From contig CAYRHJ010000029.1 of assembly GCA_964424105.1 (NCBI GenBank), forward strand, positions 1-62,774: a stretch of DNA of 62,774 nucleotides, read 5' to 3'. Each line of letters opens with the position of its first letter. Positions within the stretch are counted from its first letter, which is position 1. This document shows, in pieces, positions 29,401-38,943 of the stretch. The position numbers and the translations under genes were made by a program. The notes beneath the pieces were generated by a model. The model searched no databases. It was not told the DNA's origin and saw nothing but the letters and a program-made list of their open reading frames with translations. Origin of the DNA: CAYRHJ01 sp964424105. GTDB lineage: Bacteria > Planctomycetota > Phycisphaerae > UBA1845.

Positions 29401-31509
29401 TCAATCCACCTTGTTAGCGGGCTGCGGCGACTCGTCCGTCGACGACTTACCCAGCACCCAATGATCCAACCATTGAAGATCCCACGCCATCTTTGCTTTT
29501 CGGTGCTTATAGGTGGTCAAGCCATGGCCCTCGCCGGGGTAAACGACCAGTTGTGTCGGCACCTTGACGTAATGATGCAGCGCTCGAAACAACCCGCGAC
29601 TATGTCCCGCCGGCACGCGGGGATCGTTTTCACCGACGTGGATCAGCGTGGGGGTCGTGACCTTGTCCACGTTGTACAAGGCCGATGACCTTTGCATTTC
29701 CTCGGTTTGGTTCCACGGAAACCCCTCCATAAAATTGATGACGTGACCGGGCGTGTCCTCTTCCAGCCATTGCAGGACCATGTCAAACACGCCGGCACCA
29801 CTGCTGGCCGCCTTGAATCGATCCGTCCGCGAAATCAGACAATTGGTCAGATAACCGCCATTGCTCCAGCCCATGACCGCCATCCGATTGGGGTCGGCGA
29901 TTCCGCGTTGCACCATGGCGTCCACACCGCTCAGCAGGTCAGCCACGTCGCGATCGTTTTCATGGCCCACCAGGTCGACGAGAAACTTGTCGCCGTATCC
30001 GGTGGAACCGCGATAGTTGGGGCTTAACAACGCCCATCCTCGTGCCGGCAGCAACACCCTGCCGTATATCCAAAACCGCAGGTGCAACATCGACGCAGCC
30101 GTCGGCCCGCCATGTATTTCAAGGGCCAAGGGCAGCGGATCGGACCCTTCAACGTAGTCCGGCGGCAATTCCAAGATGCCCTCCACCTCGGTTCCGTCGG
30201 GGCTGGTCCATTTGACCGTCTGGATTTTGGGAAGCTTCCAGGTCTCGACTTGTGGATTGACACGGGTCAGGCGTTGCAGATTTGACGATTCCACGCCGGT
30301 TCGCGAGACGTAAATCTCCGGCGGATGGGTCACGTCGCCCAGCACGGCCGCCAGGCTGGAACCATCGCGGGAAAACCCAAAATCGTCCACGACGACGTCG
30401 CCCGGCGTCATGGTGACCGTTTCCGATTGACCCTCGTCGCCAACATTGCGAGCGCAGTAGACGCGCCGTCTCGCATGATCGTCGGCTGCGTAGCACAAAT
30501 CCTGCGACCCCGGGCGCCATTCCATAGGCCCGGACACGTAGCGCTCCGCGTCGCGGTGCAATCGGGTGGTTCCCAAGTGGCCCGCGTCACCGAATCGGGC
30601 GATGAACACCTCGCCGGGGTAACCATCAAAATCGACGCGGAACGAAAGGCGAGTTCCGTCAATCGACCAGGCCAACCCGAGCAGCCATCCATACGGTGAC
30701 GGAGCTTCCCGCCGCCATTGCTCATCCGGTAACGTCGTGACGGTCTTGGCCTGCGCATCGTAAATGTCCACGCGCGACCAGCCTTCATGGGTGATCAACT
30801 CCTCCGTGGGCGCGGTCAGCATGGCAATGCGTCCACCGTCGGGCGTGGCTGCGAATTCAAGGATCACGCGGTTCTCGTCAACCAGCTTCTCGGCCCGCCA
30901 AGACACCAGGTCCAGTTTCCAAATCTGCGTGTATTGGACGACGCCGTGTCCGTAGATCAGCGAATCGTATTCCTTCCGCAGCGATTGCCAGGGATCGTCC
31001 TCGTAACCCTTCTGACCAACGGAATAAAACAGGGCCTTGCCGTCCGCGGGCAGATCGAACGCGTTGACGCCATCGACCACGCGGGTGACCGCAGTGGGTT
31101 CGCCTCCCTCCACGCCTATTCGCCAAACCTGCGTTTTTCCGTCGAAGGGCGGTTTGTCGTCACCGGGACGCCGGCGATTACTCAAAAAATAAATCCATCG
31201 ACCGTCGGGACTCCATTGCGGAGCGTGGTCGTTGGCGGTTTCGAACGTCAGCCGCACGGGTTCGTGGGTCACCGTGGACACCACCCATAGGTCCGTATTT
31301 CGTTTCTCCTCCGGCGGCTCCCAGCGCATTTCCGCATAGGCCACCCACGTTCCGTCCGGCGAAACGGCACAATCGGTGATGACTGCAATCGAGAAATAAT
31401 CTTCCAGTTCGATGTCGTGTTCTCGTTGATCGCCGGCACCCGCCGGGCCGCATGACCACATAAGCCCGACCACGGTCAACCGTCTCAACAGGCCCGTTTT
31501 TCGCATCAT
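29401..31509 (-). CDS. S9 family peptidase (prolyl oligopeptidase/acylaminoacyl-peptidase type)
   Basis: 702 residues with a signal peptide (LLRRLTVVGLMWSCGPAGAG), so probably periplasmic. Residues about 30-430 form a beta-propeller with WD/TolB-like blades (SPDGTWVAYAE, APQWSPDGRWIYFLSNRR). The C-terminal alpha/beta hydrolase carries the triad: Ser near 549 in MGWSNGGY, Asp in HVGENDPRVP, His in YPGEGHGLT. It cleaves short peptides, probably in peptide scavenging. Single gene. Confidence 0.93.
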   Translation of the reverse strand: MMRKTGLLRRLTVVGLMWSCGPAGAGDQREHDIELEDYFSIAVITDCAVSPDGTWVAYAEMRWEPPEEKRNTDLWVVSTVTHEPVRLTFETANDHAPQWSPDGRWIYFLSNRRRPGDDKPPFDGKTQVWRIGVEGGEPTAVTRVVDGVNAFDLPADGKALFYSVGQKGYEDDPWQSLRKEYDSLIYGHGVVQYTQIWKLDLVSWRAEKLVDENRVILEFAATPDGGRIAMLTAPTEELITHEGWSRVDIYDAQAKTVTTLPDEQWRREAPSPYGWLLGLAWSIDGTRLSFRVDFDGYPGEVFIARFGDAGHLGTTRLHRDAERYVSGPMEWRPGSQDLCYAADDHARRRVYCARNVGDEGQSETVTMTPGDVVVDDFGFSRDGSSLAAVLGDVTHPPEIYVSRTGVESSNLQRLTRVNPQVETWKLPKIQTVKWTSPDGTEVEGILELPPDYVEGSDPLPLALEIHGGPTAASMLHLRFWIYGRVLLPARGWALLSPNYRGSTGYGDKFLVDLVGHENDRDVADLLSGVDAMVQRGIADPNRMAVMGWSNGGYLTNCLISRTDRFKAASSGAGVFDMVLQWLEEDTPGHVINFMEGFPWNQTEEMQRSSALYNVDKVTTPTLIHVGENDPRVPAGHSRGLFRALHHYVKVPTQLVVYPGEGHGLTTYKHRKAKMAWDLQWLDHWVLGKSSTDESPQPANKVD

Positions 31510-31943
31510 CCCGATCGCCTTTCTCTTGCAACGCGAGATTCAGAATTATCGTACCTGCGGTATTGTGGTCCCAGATGGATTCAACAACAAGCGGCCCAGA
31601 CCATCCGTTTAGATCCGAAAGCAGGTGTCGCGGAAACTCAACTCGGCGCTGCAATCGTCAAATTCGTTTCAGCAGGGCGGCGCCGGCAGCGTCGTCGTAA
31701 ATTCATTCCCACGCGGCGTTTGTGAGACGAGCTGATTTCATCCCCTCGGGCACCGGTTTCGGCGTGTTCATTGCCAACCATTTAACTGTCATGGCGAATT
31801 GGGGGGTCCATGACATGGCCGGATGGGGAAGAAGTTTTTTCCGGACGGGGAAAGAAGCCATGTTTCGCATTCGCATCTATGAATTCTTTCGACGCAAGGT
31901 CCGCATTTTGATTCTGTCATTTCTGACCTACGCGGCCCTTTGC
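31510..31943. other. Gene-poor stretch before the IS630 element
   Basis: No convincing gene. A 74-codon frame at 31722-31946 has no family resemblance and ends inside the element's terminal repeat, so I do not call it. No terminator or RNA was recognised. Confidence 0.5.
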
Positions 31944-31945
31944 TA

Positions 31946-32768
31946 AATAACTCCCCACAATAGGGAAACTGGCCTATGCGGCCTTTGAACGCAGGTACGC
32001 ATGGCGTTCGACGTCGAAGGGGCTGCGGTGTTCGAGCCACTCGAACACCTGGTCCAGCAGTTCATCGATGGTCCGGCATCGATGATTGCGTGTGATCTCT
32101 TCGTGCAAGTGCCACCAGATTCGCTCGATGGGGTTCTACTTCGTCTTGAAACACTGCGATCTCGTCATCCGGCAGATTCCGCAGCAAATGCCGCAGTCTC
32201 CGCAGTTTGGCCGCACGCCCCGGGTCCACCAGTCGCAACACCGGACGAGGCCGACGCCAGACGATGTTCTCGCGATGCAGCCAGCGCCGCACCGTCTCCC
32301 GGCTGACCCGGACCGATCCGAGTTCCAGCACCAGCGCGGCCAGACACTCGCAGGTCCAGCGACTGCGGACGAACCCGAAATCCCGCGGGAACTTTGTGGT
32401 CACCCAAGTCACCACCAGCGTCAGCAGCCAGGCACCGTACGAGGATCGCCGCCCGCGTCGCTCGCCGGCCAGCGCGTCGGCCCCGCCTCGCTCGAACCGC
32501 TCCTTCCATCGAGCCATCGTCCGCCGACTGCAATACAAGGCCGACTCGACCTGCGACCAACTCCACCCGTCCGCCAACAACAACATCATATGGGCCCGCT
32601 GCCGCACCGCAGGATCGGGATGTCTCCGATACATCTCCAAAAGCCTCTTGCGTCCAGCCGGCCCTGCCGCGAAACTGCCATCCATGGCTCCGCCTCCAGG
32701 GTATCCGGAATGTTCTGTTCAACCGGTATCTTGGAGGCAAGCCAGTTTCCCTTTCAAGAGCAGCTATT
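31946..32768 (-). mobile_element. IS630-type element with internal deletion, TA target duplication
   Basis: 28 bp imperfect terminal inverted repeats: AATAACTCC...GGGAAACTGGC at 31946-31973 and its counterpart at 32741-32768; the inner 11 bases GGGAAACTGGC match exactly. A TA dinucleotide flanks both ends (31944-31945 and 32769-32770), the expected IS630/Tc1 target duplication. The 823 bp body contains only a broken transposase. Ends and target duplication are intact, so it could move if a full-length relative supplied transposase. Confidence 0.85.
31974..32685 (-). pseudogene. IS630-family transposase, catalytic core deleted and frameshifted
   Basis: The N-terminal 190 residues are intact: a helix-turn-helix region (RQRAHMMLLLADGWSWSQVE), a second DNA-binding part (WTCECLAALVLELG, SRETVRRWLHRENIVWRRPRP) and the start of the DDE domain, NLPDDEIAVFQDEV. 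At about 32136 the frame jumps directly to the family's C-terminal segment NPIERIWWHLHEEITRNH, which reads in another frame to a stop at 31974 (end LRSKAA). The region between the first catalytic Asp and the last catalytic Glu, normally about 120 residues, is missing. Confidence 0.85.
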
Positions 32769-32896
32769 TAGTGTAGTCGGTCTGAATCCTCCCATCTTTT
32801 GAAACGGCGATCTTGCGGTGGATACGGTTCGGCTGTGCTTCCGCTCCCTCACGGTCGCGGCTCTGATAAGATGCAAACAGCGTGAAAGACTACACT
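32769..32896. repeat. Facing TAGTGTAGTC / GACTACACTA repeats
   Basis: TAGTGTAGTC at 32769-32778, directly at the right end of the IS630 element, and its exact inverse GACTACACTA at 32887-32896. The second belongs to a dispersed repeat (32841-32899) that is seen again at 39520-39577. Confidence 0.6.
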
Positions 32897-32899
32897 AGC
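32841..32899 (-). repeat. Dispersed repeat D joined to family C, at the fur stop
   Basis: Read on the minus strand it begins CTAGTGTAGTC, continues through GTTTGCATCTTATCA and ends in the family C core GAGCCGCGACCGTGAGGGAG. The same arrangement and length occurs at 39520-39577 on the plus strand. The TAG at its start is the stop codon of the Fur gene. Confidence 0.75.
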
Positions 32900-33407
32900 G
32901 GTTCGTCGCATCGCGGCAGTCGGCGCAGCGCCCGGTGATCTGGAATCGGTGCGACGCGGCTTGAAAGCCATGCTGATGGGCAAGTTGGTCTCGCAAGTCG
33001 ATGATCTTCTGACTCGCGAACTCGATGATTCTCCCGCATTCTTGACATACCAAATGATCGTGAACCGCCTCACCGAAGCTGCGCTCGTAAAATGCCTGTT
33101 TGACGTCGAAGCGAACCTGTTTGAGGATGCCGCAATCGACGAGCAGGGGCAAGGTGCGATAGACGGTGGCCTTGGCGACTCGATGTCCCTGGCGACTGAG
33201 CGCGTACACGAGTTGCTCGGCTTCGAAATGGTCGGATAGATCAAGCACGACGTCGAGGATTCGCCGGCGCGGAGCGGTCAGCTTGATGCCCCGCTGTTTG
33301 AGATAGCGGTTAAAGGTCTCGCGGGCGGCGTCTTGGGATTCGTTCTTGTTGATGCCTATCATGGGTGCGGCGGATGGACGATCTACCAGCTTGTGTCGTT
33401 TTCGCAT
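32895..33407 (-). CDS. Fur-family metal-responsive repressor
   Basis: 170 residues (154 if the ATG at 33362 is used; neither has a strong ribosome site). Winged-helix N-terminal half with LTAPRRRILDVVLDL and HRVAKATVYRTLPLLVDCGI, the Fur recognition helix. The C-terminal half has the metal region RSFGEAVHDHLVCQECGRIIEF and a second Cys pair, GRCADC, for a structural zinc. It represses iron, zinc or peroxide-response genes when metal is bound; subtype cannot be told. It is transcribed divergently from the ferredoxin gene (64 bp between starts), which may be its target. Confidence 0.9.
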   Translation of the reverse strand: MRKRHKLVDRPSAAPMIGINKNESQDAARETFNRYLKQRGIKLTAPRRRILDVVLDLSDHFEAEQLVYALSRQGHRVAKATVYRTLPLLVDCGILKQVRFDVKQAFYERSFGEAVHDHLVCQECGRIIEFASQKIIDLRDQLAHQHGFQAASHRFQITGRCADCRDATNR

Positions 33408-33471
33408 CCATCATAACGCGACGTCGTGATTCGTGAAGCGGGTGGAGTTGGGCTGAGGTGGACGACTGACG

Positions 33472-34110
33472 ATGGCGGAGGATTCGCAAAAGACGCCGCG
33501 ACGGGCATTTTTTCGGGCGAGCGCGTCCAAGGCGATCGGTCCCCTGGGCGATTTTCTGGACCGGCGGTTTCGGCTGGGCCGACCCCATTCGCGTCCCGAC
33601 GACCTGCCCCAACGATCGGCGGCGCTGCCGGCTCGGCATCGATATTTGCTTCGCCCGCCCGGGGCTGTGCCGGAGGCGGAGTTTCGCGACACTTGTACGC
33701 GTTGCGGGTTATGTGTTCAAGCCTGCCCCGCCCACGCGATATTTCCCATCCGCATTGATGATGCACACATTGACGGCACGCCGGTGATCGATCCGCAGCG
33801 AAGTCCTTGCGTGGTGTGCGAGGGGTTGGATTGTATGCACGTCTGTCCGAGCGGGGCGCTCCAACTCGTCGAGCACCCCCGCGAAATCGACATGGGATTG
33901 GCCGCCGTCGACGATTCCTTGTGCGTGCGGCGTCGAGGCGAAGATTGCACGATTTGCCTGGACCGCTGTCCGTTTGGGTCGGAAGCGTTGAGCATCGAGG
34001 GTCATGATGCCCCAAAGGTGATTGAATCGGGATGCGTGGGTTGCGGGGTGTGTGAATTCTATTGTCCGACGACGCCCAAGGCCATCGTGGTGTATCCGCA
34101 CGCCCGTTGA
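33472..34110 (+). CDS. NapF/NapG-like multi-cluster 4Fe-4S ferredoxin
   Basis: 212 residues. Several Cys clusters: CTRCGLCVQACPAHAI, then CVVCEGLDCMHVCPSGAL, CTICLDRCPFG and CVGCGVCEFYCP, enough for up to four 4Fe-4S centres, the layout of NapG/MauM-type electron carriers. The N-terminus has RRAFFRAS, which recalls a twin-arginine motif but lacks an obvious hydrophobic stretch after it. No nitrate reductase catalytic gene is present, so the redox partner is unknown. It is divergent from the Fur gene and upstream of metK by 120 bp. Confidence 0.85.
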   Translation: MAEDSQKTPRRAFFRASASKAIGPLGDFLDRRFRLGRPHSRPDDLPQRSAALPARHRYLLRPPGAVPEAEFRDTCTRCGLCVQACPAHAIFPIRIDDAHIDGTPVIDPQRSPCVVCEGLDCMHVCPSGALQLVEHPREIDMGLAAVDDSLCVRRRGEDCTICLDRCPFGSEALSIEGHDAPKVIESGCVGCGVCEFYCPTTPKAIVVYPHAR

Positions 34111-34232
34111 GCCCGCGGCGATTTTGGCCGATGCTGTGGGAATGGGGTTGTTGGTTGATCGGTCGGTGGATTGAGACTAGGATGCGTACGTCCAGAATTT
34201 CAGTTATTGAAAGATGAACGGAAAGGTTGATC

Positions 34233-35414
34233 GTGACATCCAAGAATCGAAGTGAAAAATACCTGTTTACGTCGGAGTCGGTCTCCATGGGCCATCCGGA
34301 CAAGGTGGCGGATCAGATTTCCGACGCCGTTCTGGACGCCATGTTGAAGCAGGATGCCCTGTCGCGTGTGGCCTGCGAAACGATGGTTTCAACGGGCATG
34401 GTGGTGGTGGCGGGCGAGATTACGACGGAAGCCTACGTTGAAATCCCGGACGTGGTTCGCGAGACGATTCACGAGATCGGTTACACGTCGGGCGATATGG
34501 CCTTCGATTACGAATCATGTGCGGTGCTGACGTCGATCAAGAAGCAATCGTCGGACATTGCCATGGGCGTGGACCGGGACGGAGCGGGCGATCAGGGCAT
34601 GATGTTCGGTTTCGCGTGCCGGGAGACGGAAACATTGATGCCGCTGCCGATTCACCTGGCCCACCGACTGGTGGAGCGGCACGCGGAGGTTCGGCGAAGC
34701 GGCTTGATTCGGGGACTTCGCCCCGACGCCAAGTCACAGGTGACGGTCGAATACGATGGGTTGGAGCCCGTGCGCGTGGATACGCTGGTCATATCGTCGC
34801 AGCATGACAAGTCGTGGAACGAGCGGCAGGGCGAGTTGAAAGAACAAGTCATCGAGCACATTTGTAAGCCCGTGCTGGGCGACCGCTGGTGGGACTCCAA
34901 AATCACGATCCACGTGAATCCGACGGGCCGATTTGAAATCGGCGGGCCGCATGGCGACGTGGGTCTGACGGGCCGGAAGATTATTGTTGATACCTACGGC
35001 GGTCGGGGTCGGCACGGCGGGGGTGCGTTTTCGGGCAAGGATCCGACGAAGGTGGATCGGTCGGCGGCCTATTTGGCGCGTTACATCGCCAAGAACATCG
35101 TGGCTGCCGAATTGGCGGACGTCTGCGAGGTTCAACTGTCCTACGCGATCGGCGTAGCCAAGCCAACCAGCGTGTGGGTGCAAACCGAGGGCACGGGCCG
35201 AGTCAGCGAGGACGTATTGAGCCAATTGGTTCGCGACCACTTTCCGTTGGAACCGCGGAAGATTATCGAGTATTTGAAGCTTCGTCGCCCCATCTATCTG
35301 CCGACGGCGCGGCACGGTCATTTCGGGCGCGAAGGTGACGGATTCACCTGGGAAAAAACCGACTTGGCCGACACCCTTCGAAAAGCGGCGGAATCCATGG
35401 CGGCTTCGGTTTGA
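34233..35414 (+). CDS. metK: S-adenosylmethionine synthetase
   Basis: 393 residues from the GTG at 34233, with GGAAAGG six bases upstream (a TTG two codons earlier is possible). Makes SAM from methionine and ATP in the cytoplasm. Signatures: ESVSMGHPDKVADQISD (ATP/methionine site), DQGMMFGFAC, and the glycine-rich GGGAFSGKDPTKVDRS. Length matches the family. No SAM riboswitch is recognisable in the 120 bp leader. Confidence 0.97.
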   Translation: MTSKNRSEKYLFTSESVSMGHPDKVADQISDAVLDAMLKQDALSRVACETMVSTGMVVVAGEITTEAYVEIPDVVRETIHEIGYTSGDMAFDYESCAVLTSIKKQSSDIAMGVDRDGAGDQGMMFGFACRETETLMPLPIHLAHRLVERHAEVRRSGLIRGLRPDAKSQVTVEYDGLEPVRVDTLVISSQHDKSWNERQGELKEQVIEHICKPVLGDRWWDSKITIHVNPTGRFEIGGPHGDVGLTGRKIIVDTYGGRGRHGGGAFSGKDPTKVDRSAAYLARYIAKNIVAAELADVCEVQLSYAIGVAKPTSVWVQTEGTGRVSEDVLSQLVRDHFPLEPRKIIEYLKLRRPIYLPTARHGHFGREGDGFTWEKTDLADTLRKAAESMAASV

Positions 35415-35516
35415 CGGATCGACGGCGGTTTCAAGTTGACGGCGGGTGCGGTTTGAAGAGTTGGGGACTGCGATGGTGCAATCCTGTTCCGAATCTGATA
35501 GGCGTGGCTGAACCGG

Positions 35517-37253
35517 ATGGGACAAGTGAACAAGGAATGGATCATCAGCCCGCCGTGGGCGGAGTGTGAAGGCGCTGCACGGCGGTGGGGTCTATCGCCA
35601 CTTGTCGCACAAGTCTTGTACAACCGCGGCGTCATCGGCCACCATCGTCCAGATGACTTTCTGAATCCCCAACTGAAGAATCTTTTCCCCCCGGAACAAC
35701 TTCCCGGCACGGAATTCGCGGCTGAACTGATTGTTTCAGCTATTCGTGACAAAAAGCGCATCGTCATTTACGGCGATTATGACGTTGACGGCATGACGGC
35801 GTTGGCCATCTTGTGGCATCTATTGAAGTTGGCTGGTGCGCAGGCATCGTTCTATGTTCCCCACCGATTGGAGGAGGGTTACGGTCTGAATTCGGAGGCG
35901 GTGCGATCGCTGTTGGCCGATGGGGCCGAAGTCATCATCACGGTTGATTGCGGCATCACGGGCATCGAGGCTGCCCGCGTGGTGGCTGAGGCGGGTCAAA
36001 CACTGATCATTACCGATCACCATCAACCGGGAGTGCAGATTCCGCAGGCCGCCGCAATTGTGCATCCGACGGTCGGCGGTTCCTATCCCAATCCTGACCT
36101 GTGCGGCGCGGGTGTGGCGTTCAAGCTCGCCTGGAGCGTGGCCCGTAATCTTTCCGGCGGTGTGCGCGTCGACGATCAATACCGATCATTTCTTCACGAA
36201 GCGGTGGCGCTCGCGGCGTTGGGGACGTTGGCTGACGTGGTGCCGCTGGTAGGAGAGAATCGCGTGATTGCCCGTCACGGATTGGCGCTGCTGCCCAAGA
36301 CTCCGTTCGTGGGACTACGGGTATTGATGGAATCGATCGGATTGAAGAACGAAAAACTGGGCGATTATGACGTGGGTTTCAAGCTGGCGCCGAGATTGAA
36401 CGCAGCCGGTCGCATGGGTCACGCGAGGTTGGCGGTTGAACTGTTGACGCGGGCGGACGAATCGCGGGCTCGCGAAATTGCGCTCTATCTCGACGAGCAG
36501 AACCGCAAGCGACAATCCACGGAGCGCAAGATCACCCGCGAGGCCTGCGAGCTGGTCGACCGATCTGAATTGGCATCGGATGCCCGGCGGGGGATCGTCT
36601 TGGCCGGTGAGAAATGGCACGCCGGCGTGATCGGGATCGTGGCATCGCGGATGGTCGAGCGATATCATAGGCCGACGGTGATGATCGCCTTGAACAACGG
36701 TCATGGGCAGGGATCGGCGCGGAGCGTTCGGCATTTCGACATCAACGAGGCGTTGGGGCGATGTTCCGAGCATCTGATTGAACACGGCGGGCACGCCATG
36801 GCTGCGGGCTTGAAAATCGAATCGAGCCGAGTGTCGGCGTTCACCGAATCGTTCGTGGCGACCGCCAATCAGCGGCTGACCGGGGCGGACCTGCGCGACA
36901 GGCTTTGGATTGACGCGCAAGTGGAATTGTCGGCGTTGAAGCTCGACACGGTCGAAGCCTTGACCGGGTTGGGACCGTTCGGCGTGGGAAACGCACGACC
37001 GAAGCTGGCCAGCGACTGGGTGGAGCTGCACTCCGAGCCACAATGCGTGGGATCGACCCGACGACACGTGCAGGCGGTGTTTACCGACGGTCAGACGGTG
37101 GTGAAATCCATCGCATTTGGGCAGTCGGACATGATCGACGATCTAAAACGATTTCGGCGGTGTAAAGTCGCGTTCATGCCGATCATTAACGAATTCAACG
37201 GCCGGCGATCCGTTGAGATGCAGGTTCTGGATGTTCAGTTTCCGACAAGTTGA
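35517..37253 (+). CDS. recJ: Single-stranded-DNA-specific exonuclease RecJ
   Basis: 578 residues, normal RecJ length. 5'-to-3' ssDNA exonuclease in recombination and mismatch repair. Motifs: YGDYDVDGMTA (near residue 86), DCGITG, the DHH motif in ITDHHQPG (near 168), GTLADVVPL, and the C-terminal DHHA1 part with GGHAMAAGL, followed by the OB-like domain. It lies 102 bp after metK on the same strand, perhaps co-transcribed. Confidence 0.95.
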   Translation: MGQVNKEWIISPPWAECEGAARRWGLSPLVAQVLYNRGVIGHHRPDDFLNPQLKNLFPPEQLPGTEFAAELIVSAIRDKKRIVIYGDYDVDGMTALAILWHLLKLAGAQASFYVPHRLEEGYGLNSEAVRSLLADGAEVIITVDCGITGIEAARVVAEAGQTLIITDHHQPGVQIPQAAAIVHPTVGGSYPNPDLCGAGVAFKLAWSVARNLSGGVRVDDQYRSFLHEAVALAALGTLADVVPLVGENRVIARHGLALLPKTPFVGLRVLMESIGLKNEKLGDYDVGFKLAPRLNAAGRMGHARLAVELLTRADESRAREIALYLDEQNRKRQSTERKITREACELVDRSELASDARRGIVLAGEKWHAGVIGIVASRMVERYHRPTVMIALNNGHGQGSARSVRHFDINEALGRCSEHLIEHGGHAMAAGLKIESSRVSAFTESFVATANQRLTGADLRDRLWIDAQVELSALKLDTVEALTGLGPFGVGNARPKLASDWVELHSEPQCVGSTRRHVQAVFTDGQTVVKSIAFGQSDMIDDLKRFRRCKVAFMPIINEFNGRRSVEMQVLDVQFPTS

Positions 37254-37317
37254 ATGGGATGTTCCGTTGCGAGCGTAACCCTGATGTCACGGCGGCCACT
37301 GTGAGGCGAATCCATTT

Positions 37318-38706
37318 ATGGCAATAGCTCGATTCTTGTCCATCGTGTTGTGCGGATTAGCAGCGGACCCGGAAGGGACGTTGAAGATGCCGGTCGATGC
37401 GGAGATCGCAGCCATGGTTCGGGCGGTCGACGTCGATCGAATCAAGTCCGACGTTCATTCATTGGTGGGATTCGGGACGCGGCACACCGTCAGTGAGACG
37501 GAAAGTGACACGCGGGGCATCGGGGCGGCGAGACGTTGGATCAGCGATCAATTCCGGGAGATTTCCCGGGCCACCGGTGACCGACTCACCGTCGAATTTG
37601 ACGGCTATCATCAGCCGCCCGACGGACGCCGCATCGTCAAACCCGTCGAGATCATCAACGTCGTGGCCACGCTGCCGGGATCCACCCCGGTCAGTGCGGA
37701 TCGGGTTTACATCGTGTCCGGCCACTATGATTCCATTCCGTCGAACGCGGCCGATTATGAAAGTGAAGCACCGGGGGCGGATGACGACGCCACGGGGGTG
37801 GCGGCGGTGTTGGAAGCGGCGCGGGTCATGGCGGGTTACAAGTTTGACGCCACCATCATTTTCATGGCCGTCGCGGGCGAGGAACAGGGCCTATACGGGT
37901 CCAAGCATGCCGCCCGGCAAGCCCGGGCCAACGGCATCCCCATAGCTGGTATGTTCACCAACGACATTATCGGAAATACGCTTTCCGTTCGTGGGCAGCG
38001 CGAGGCGCGACGCGTTCGCGTGTTTTCCGAGGGCATGCCGCTGAATGAACCGGAAGACGTCGCGTTTATGCGGCAACGCATCGGCGGTGAAAACGATTCC
38101 CCCGCGCGACAGTTGGCCCGGCACATCAGCCAAGCGTGCGACGCGTACGTGGACGGTTTCGAGGTGGCGCTCGTCGCCCGGTTGGACCGATACCTTCGCG
38201 GCGGGGATCACAAATCATTCAGTCTGGAAGGCTATCCCGCAGTGCGCTTTACGGAGTATCACGAAGACTATCGGCATCAGCATCAAGACGTGCGCCAGGA
38301 GAACGGCGTGCAATACGGTGACCTGCCTGAATTCGTGGATTTTGATTACGTGGGTAACGTCACACGGGTCAACGTTGCGGCGCTGGCATCGCTGGCGCGT
38401 GCCCCGGCCACACCGAAGGAAGTGACCATGGTGACGGAGCAACTGACCACCGATACGACGCTGCGCTGGTCGCCCAATACGGAGCCTGATTTGGACGGAT
38501 ACCTGGTGGTATGGCGCGAAACGACCGCCCCCCAATGGCAGTTCGCCAAGCGCGTTGGAAAAGTCACCGAAGCCACGATTCCGCTTTCCAAAGACAATTA
38601 CATTTTCGGCGTGTGTGCGGTGGACGACCAGGGCCATCGCAGCGAGGCAGTCTTTCCCTGGCCGACGAAGATGCGCACGGACGACAGGCGGAAGCAGGAC
38701 CGGTAG
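37318..38706 (+). CDS. M28 family zinc aminopeptidase with C-terminal Fn3-like domain
   Basis: 462 residues. The N-terminus (MAIARFLSIVLCGLAADP) may be a short signal peptide. All five metal ligands of M28 are visible in order: SGHYDS (His), PGADDDATG (Asp), GEEQGLYGS (Glu pair), FTNDIIGN (Asp) and FTEYHEDY (His). The last 85 residues (TTLRWSPNTEPDLDGYLVVW, IFGVCAVDDQGHRSEAV) resemble a fibronectin type III module. It probably trims peptides outside the cytoplasm, beside the M16 and S9 enzymes of this region. Confidence 0.92.
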   Translation: MAIARFLSIVLCGLAADPEGTLKMPVDAEIAAMVRAVDVDRIKSDVHSLVGFGTRHTVSETESDTRGIGAARRWISDQFREISRATGDRLTVEFDGYHQPPDGRRIVKPVEIINVVATLPGSTPVSADRVYIVSGHYDSIPSNAADYESEAPGADDDATGVAAVLEAARVMAGYKFDATIIFMAVAGEEQGLYGSKHAARQARANGIPIAGMFTNDIIGNTLSVRGQREARRVRVFSEGMPLNEPEDVAFMRQRIGGENDSPARQLARHISQACDAYVDGFEVALVARLDRYLRGGDHKSFSLEGYPAVRFTEYHEDYRHQHQDVRQENGVQYGDLPEFVDFDYVGNVTRVNVAALASLARAPATPKEVTMVTEQLTTDTTLRWSPNTEPDLDGYLVVWRETTAPQWQFAKRVGKVTEATIPLSKDNYIFGVCAVDDQGHRSEAVFPWPTKMRTDDRRKQDR

Positions 38707-38712
38707 TCAACA

Positions 38713-38799
38713 ACGACGGCTGACGACGGGCAACGATTCAGACGACGGCTGACGACGGGCCACGATTCAGACGACGAATGACGACGGGCAACGCGGGCG
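38713..38799. repeat. 29 bp tandem repeat, three units
   Basis: ACGACGGCTGACGACGGGCA plus ACGATTCAG at 38713 and 38742 (one mismatch), with a more diverged third unit at 38771. A partial relic (CAGACGACGGCTGACGACGG) lies at about 38917-38936, after family B palindromes. Confidence 0.8.
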
Positions 38800-38814
38800 G
38801 GATCGGTCCGATCG

Positions 38815-38905
38815 TCACTCCGGCGAACGCCGGAGTCCAGGCAGCGGTCTTCTGGATTCCGGCTTGCGCCGGAATGACGGATGTGGGCGAACGCCGGAAT
38901 GACGG
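38815..38905. repeat. Three family B palindromes
   Basis: CACTCCGGCGAACGCCGGAG, then ATTCCGGCTTGCGCCGGAAT, then CGAACGCCGGAATGACG, spaced about 35 bp apart upstream of the GNAT gene. Confidence 0.75.
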
Positions 38906-38943
38906 GCAACGATACAGACGACGGCTGACGACGGGCGAACGCC

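Noticed and set aside
31722..31946. 74-codon plus-strand frame
   Set aside because: No family similarity or good ribosome site, and it ends where the IS630 terminal repeat begins.
34111..34232. SAM riboswitch ahead of metK
   Set aside because: None of the conserved SAM-I, SAM-II or SAM-IV core sequences is recognisable in the 120 bp leader.
38713..38938. Possible CRISPR array (29 bp units)
   Set aside because: Units are head to tail with no spacers and decay over three copies; no cas genes nearby.
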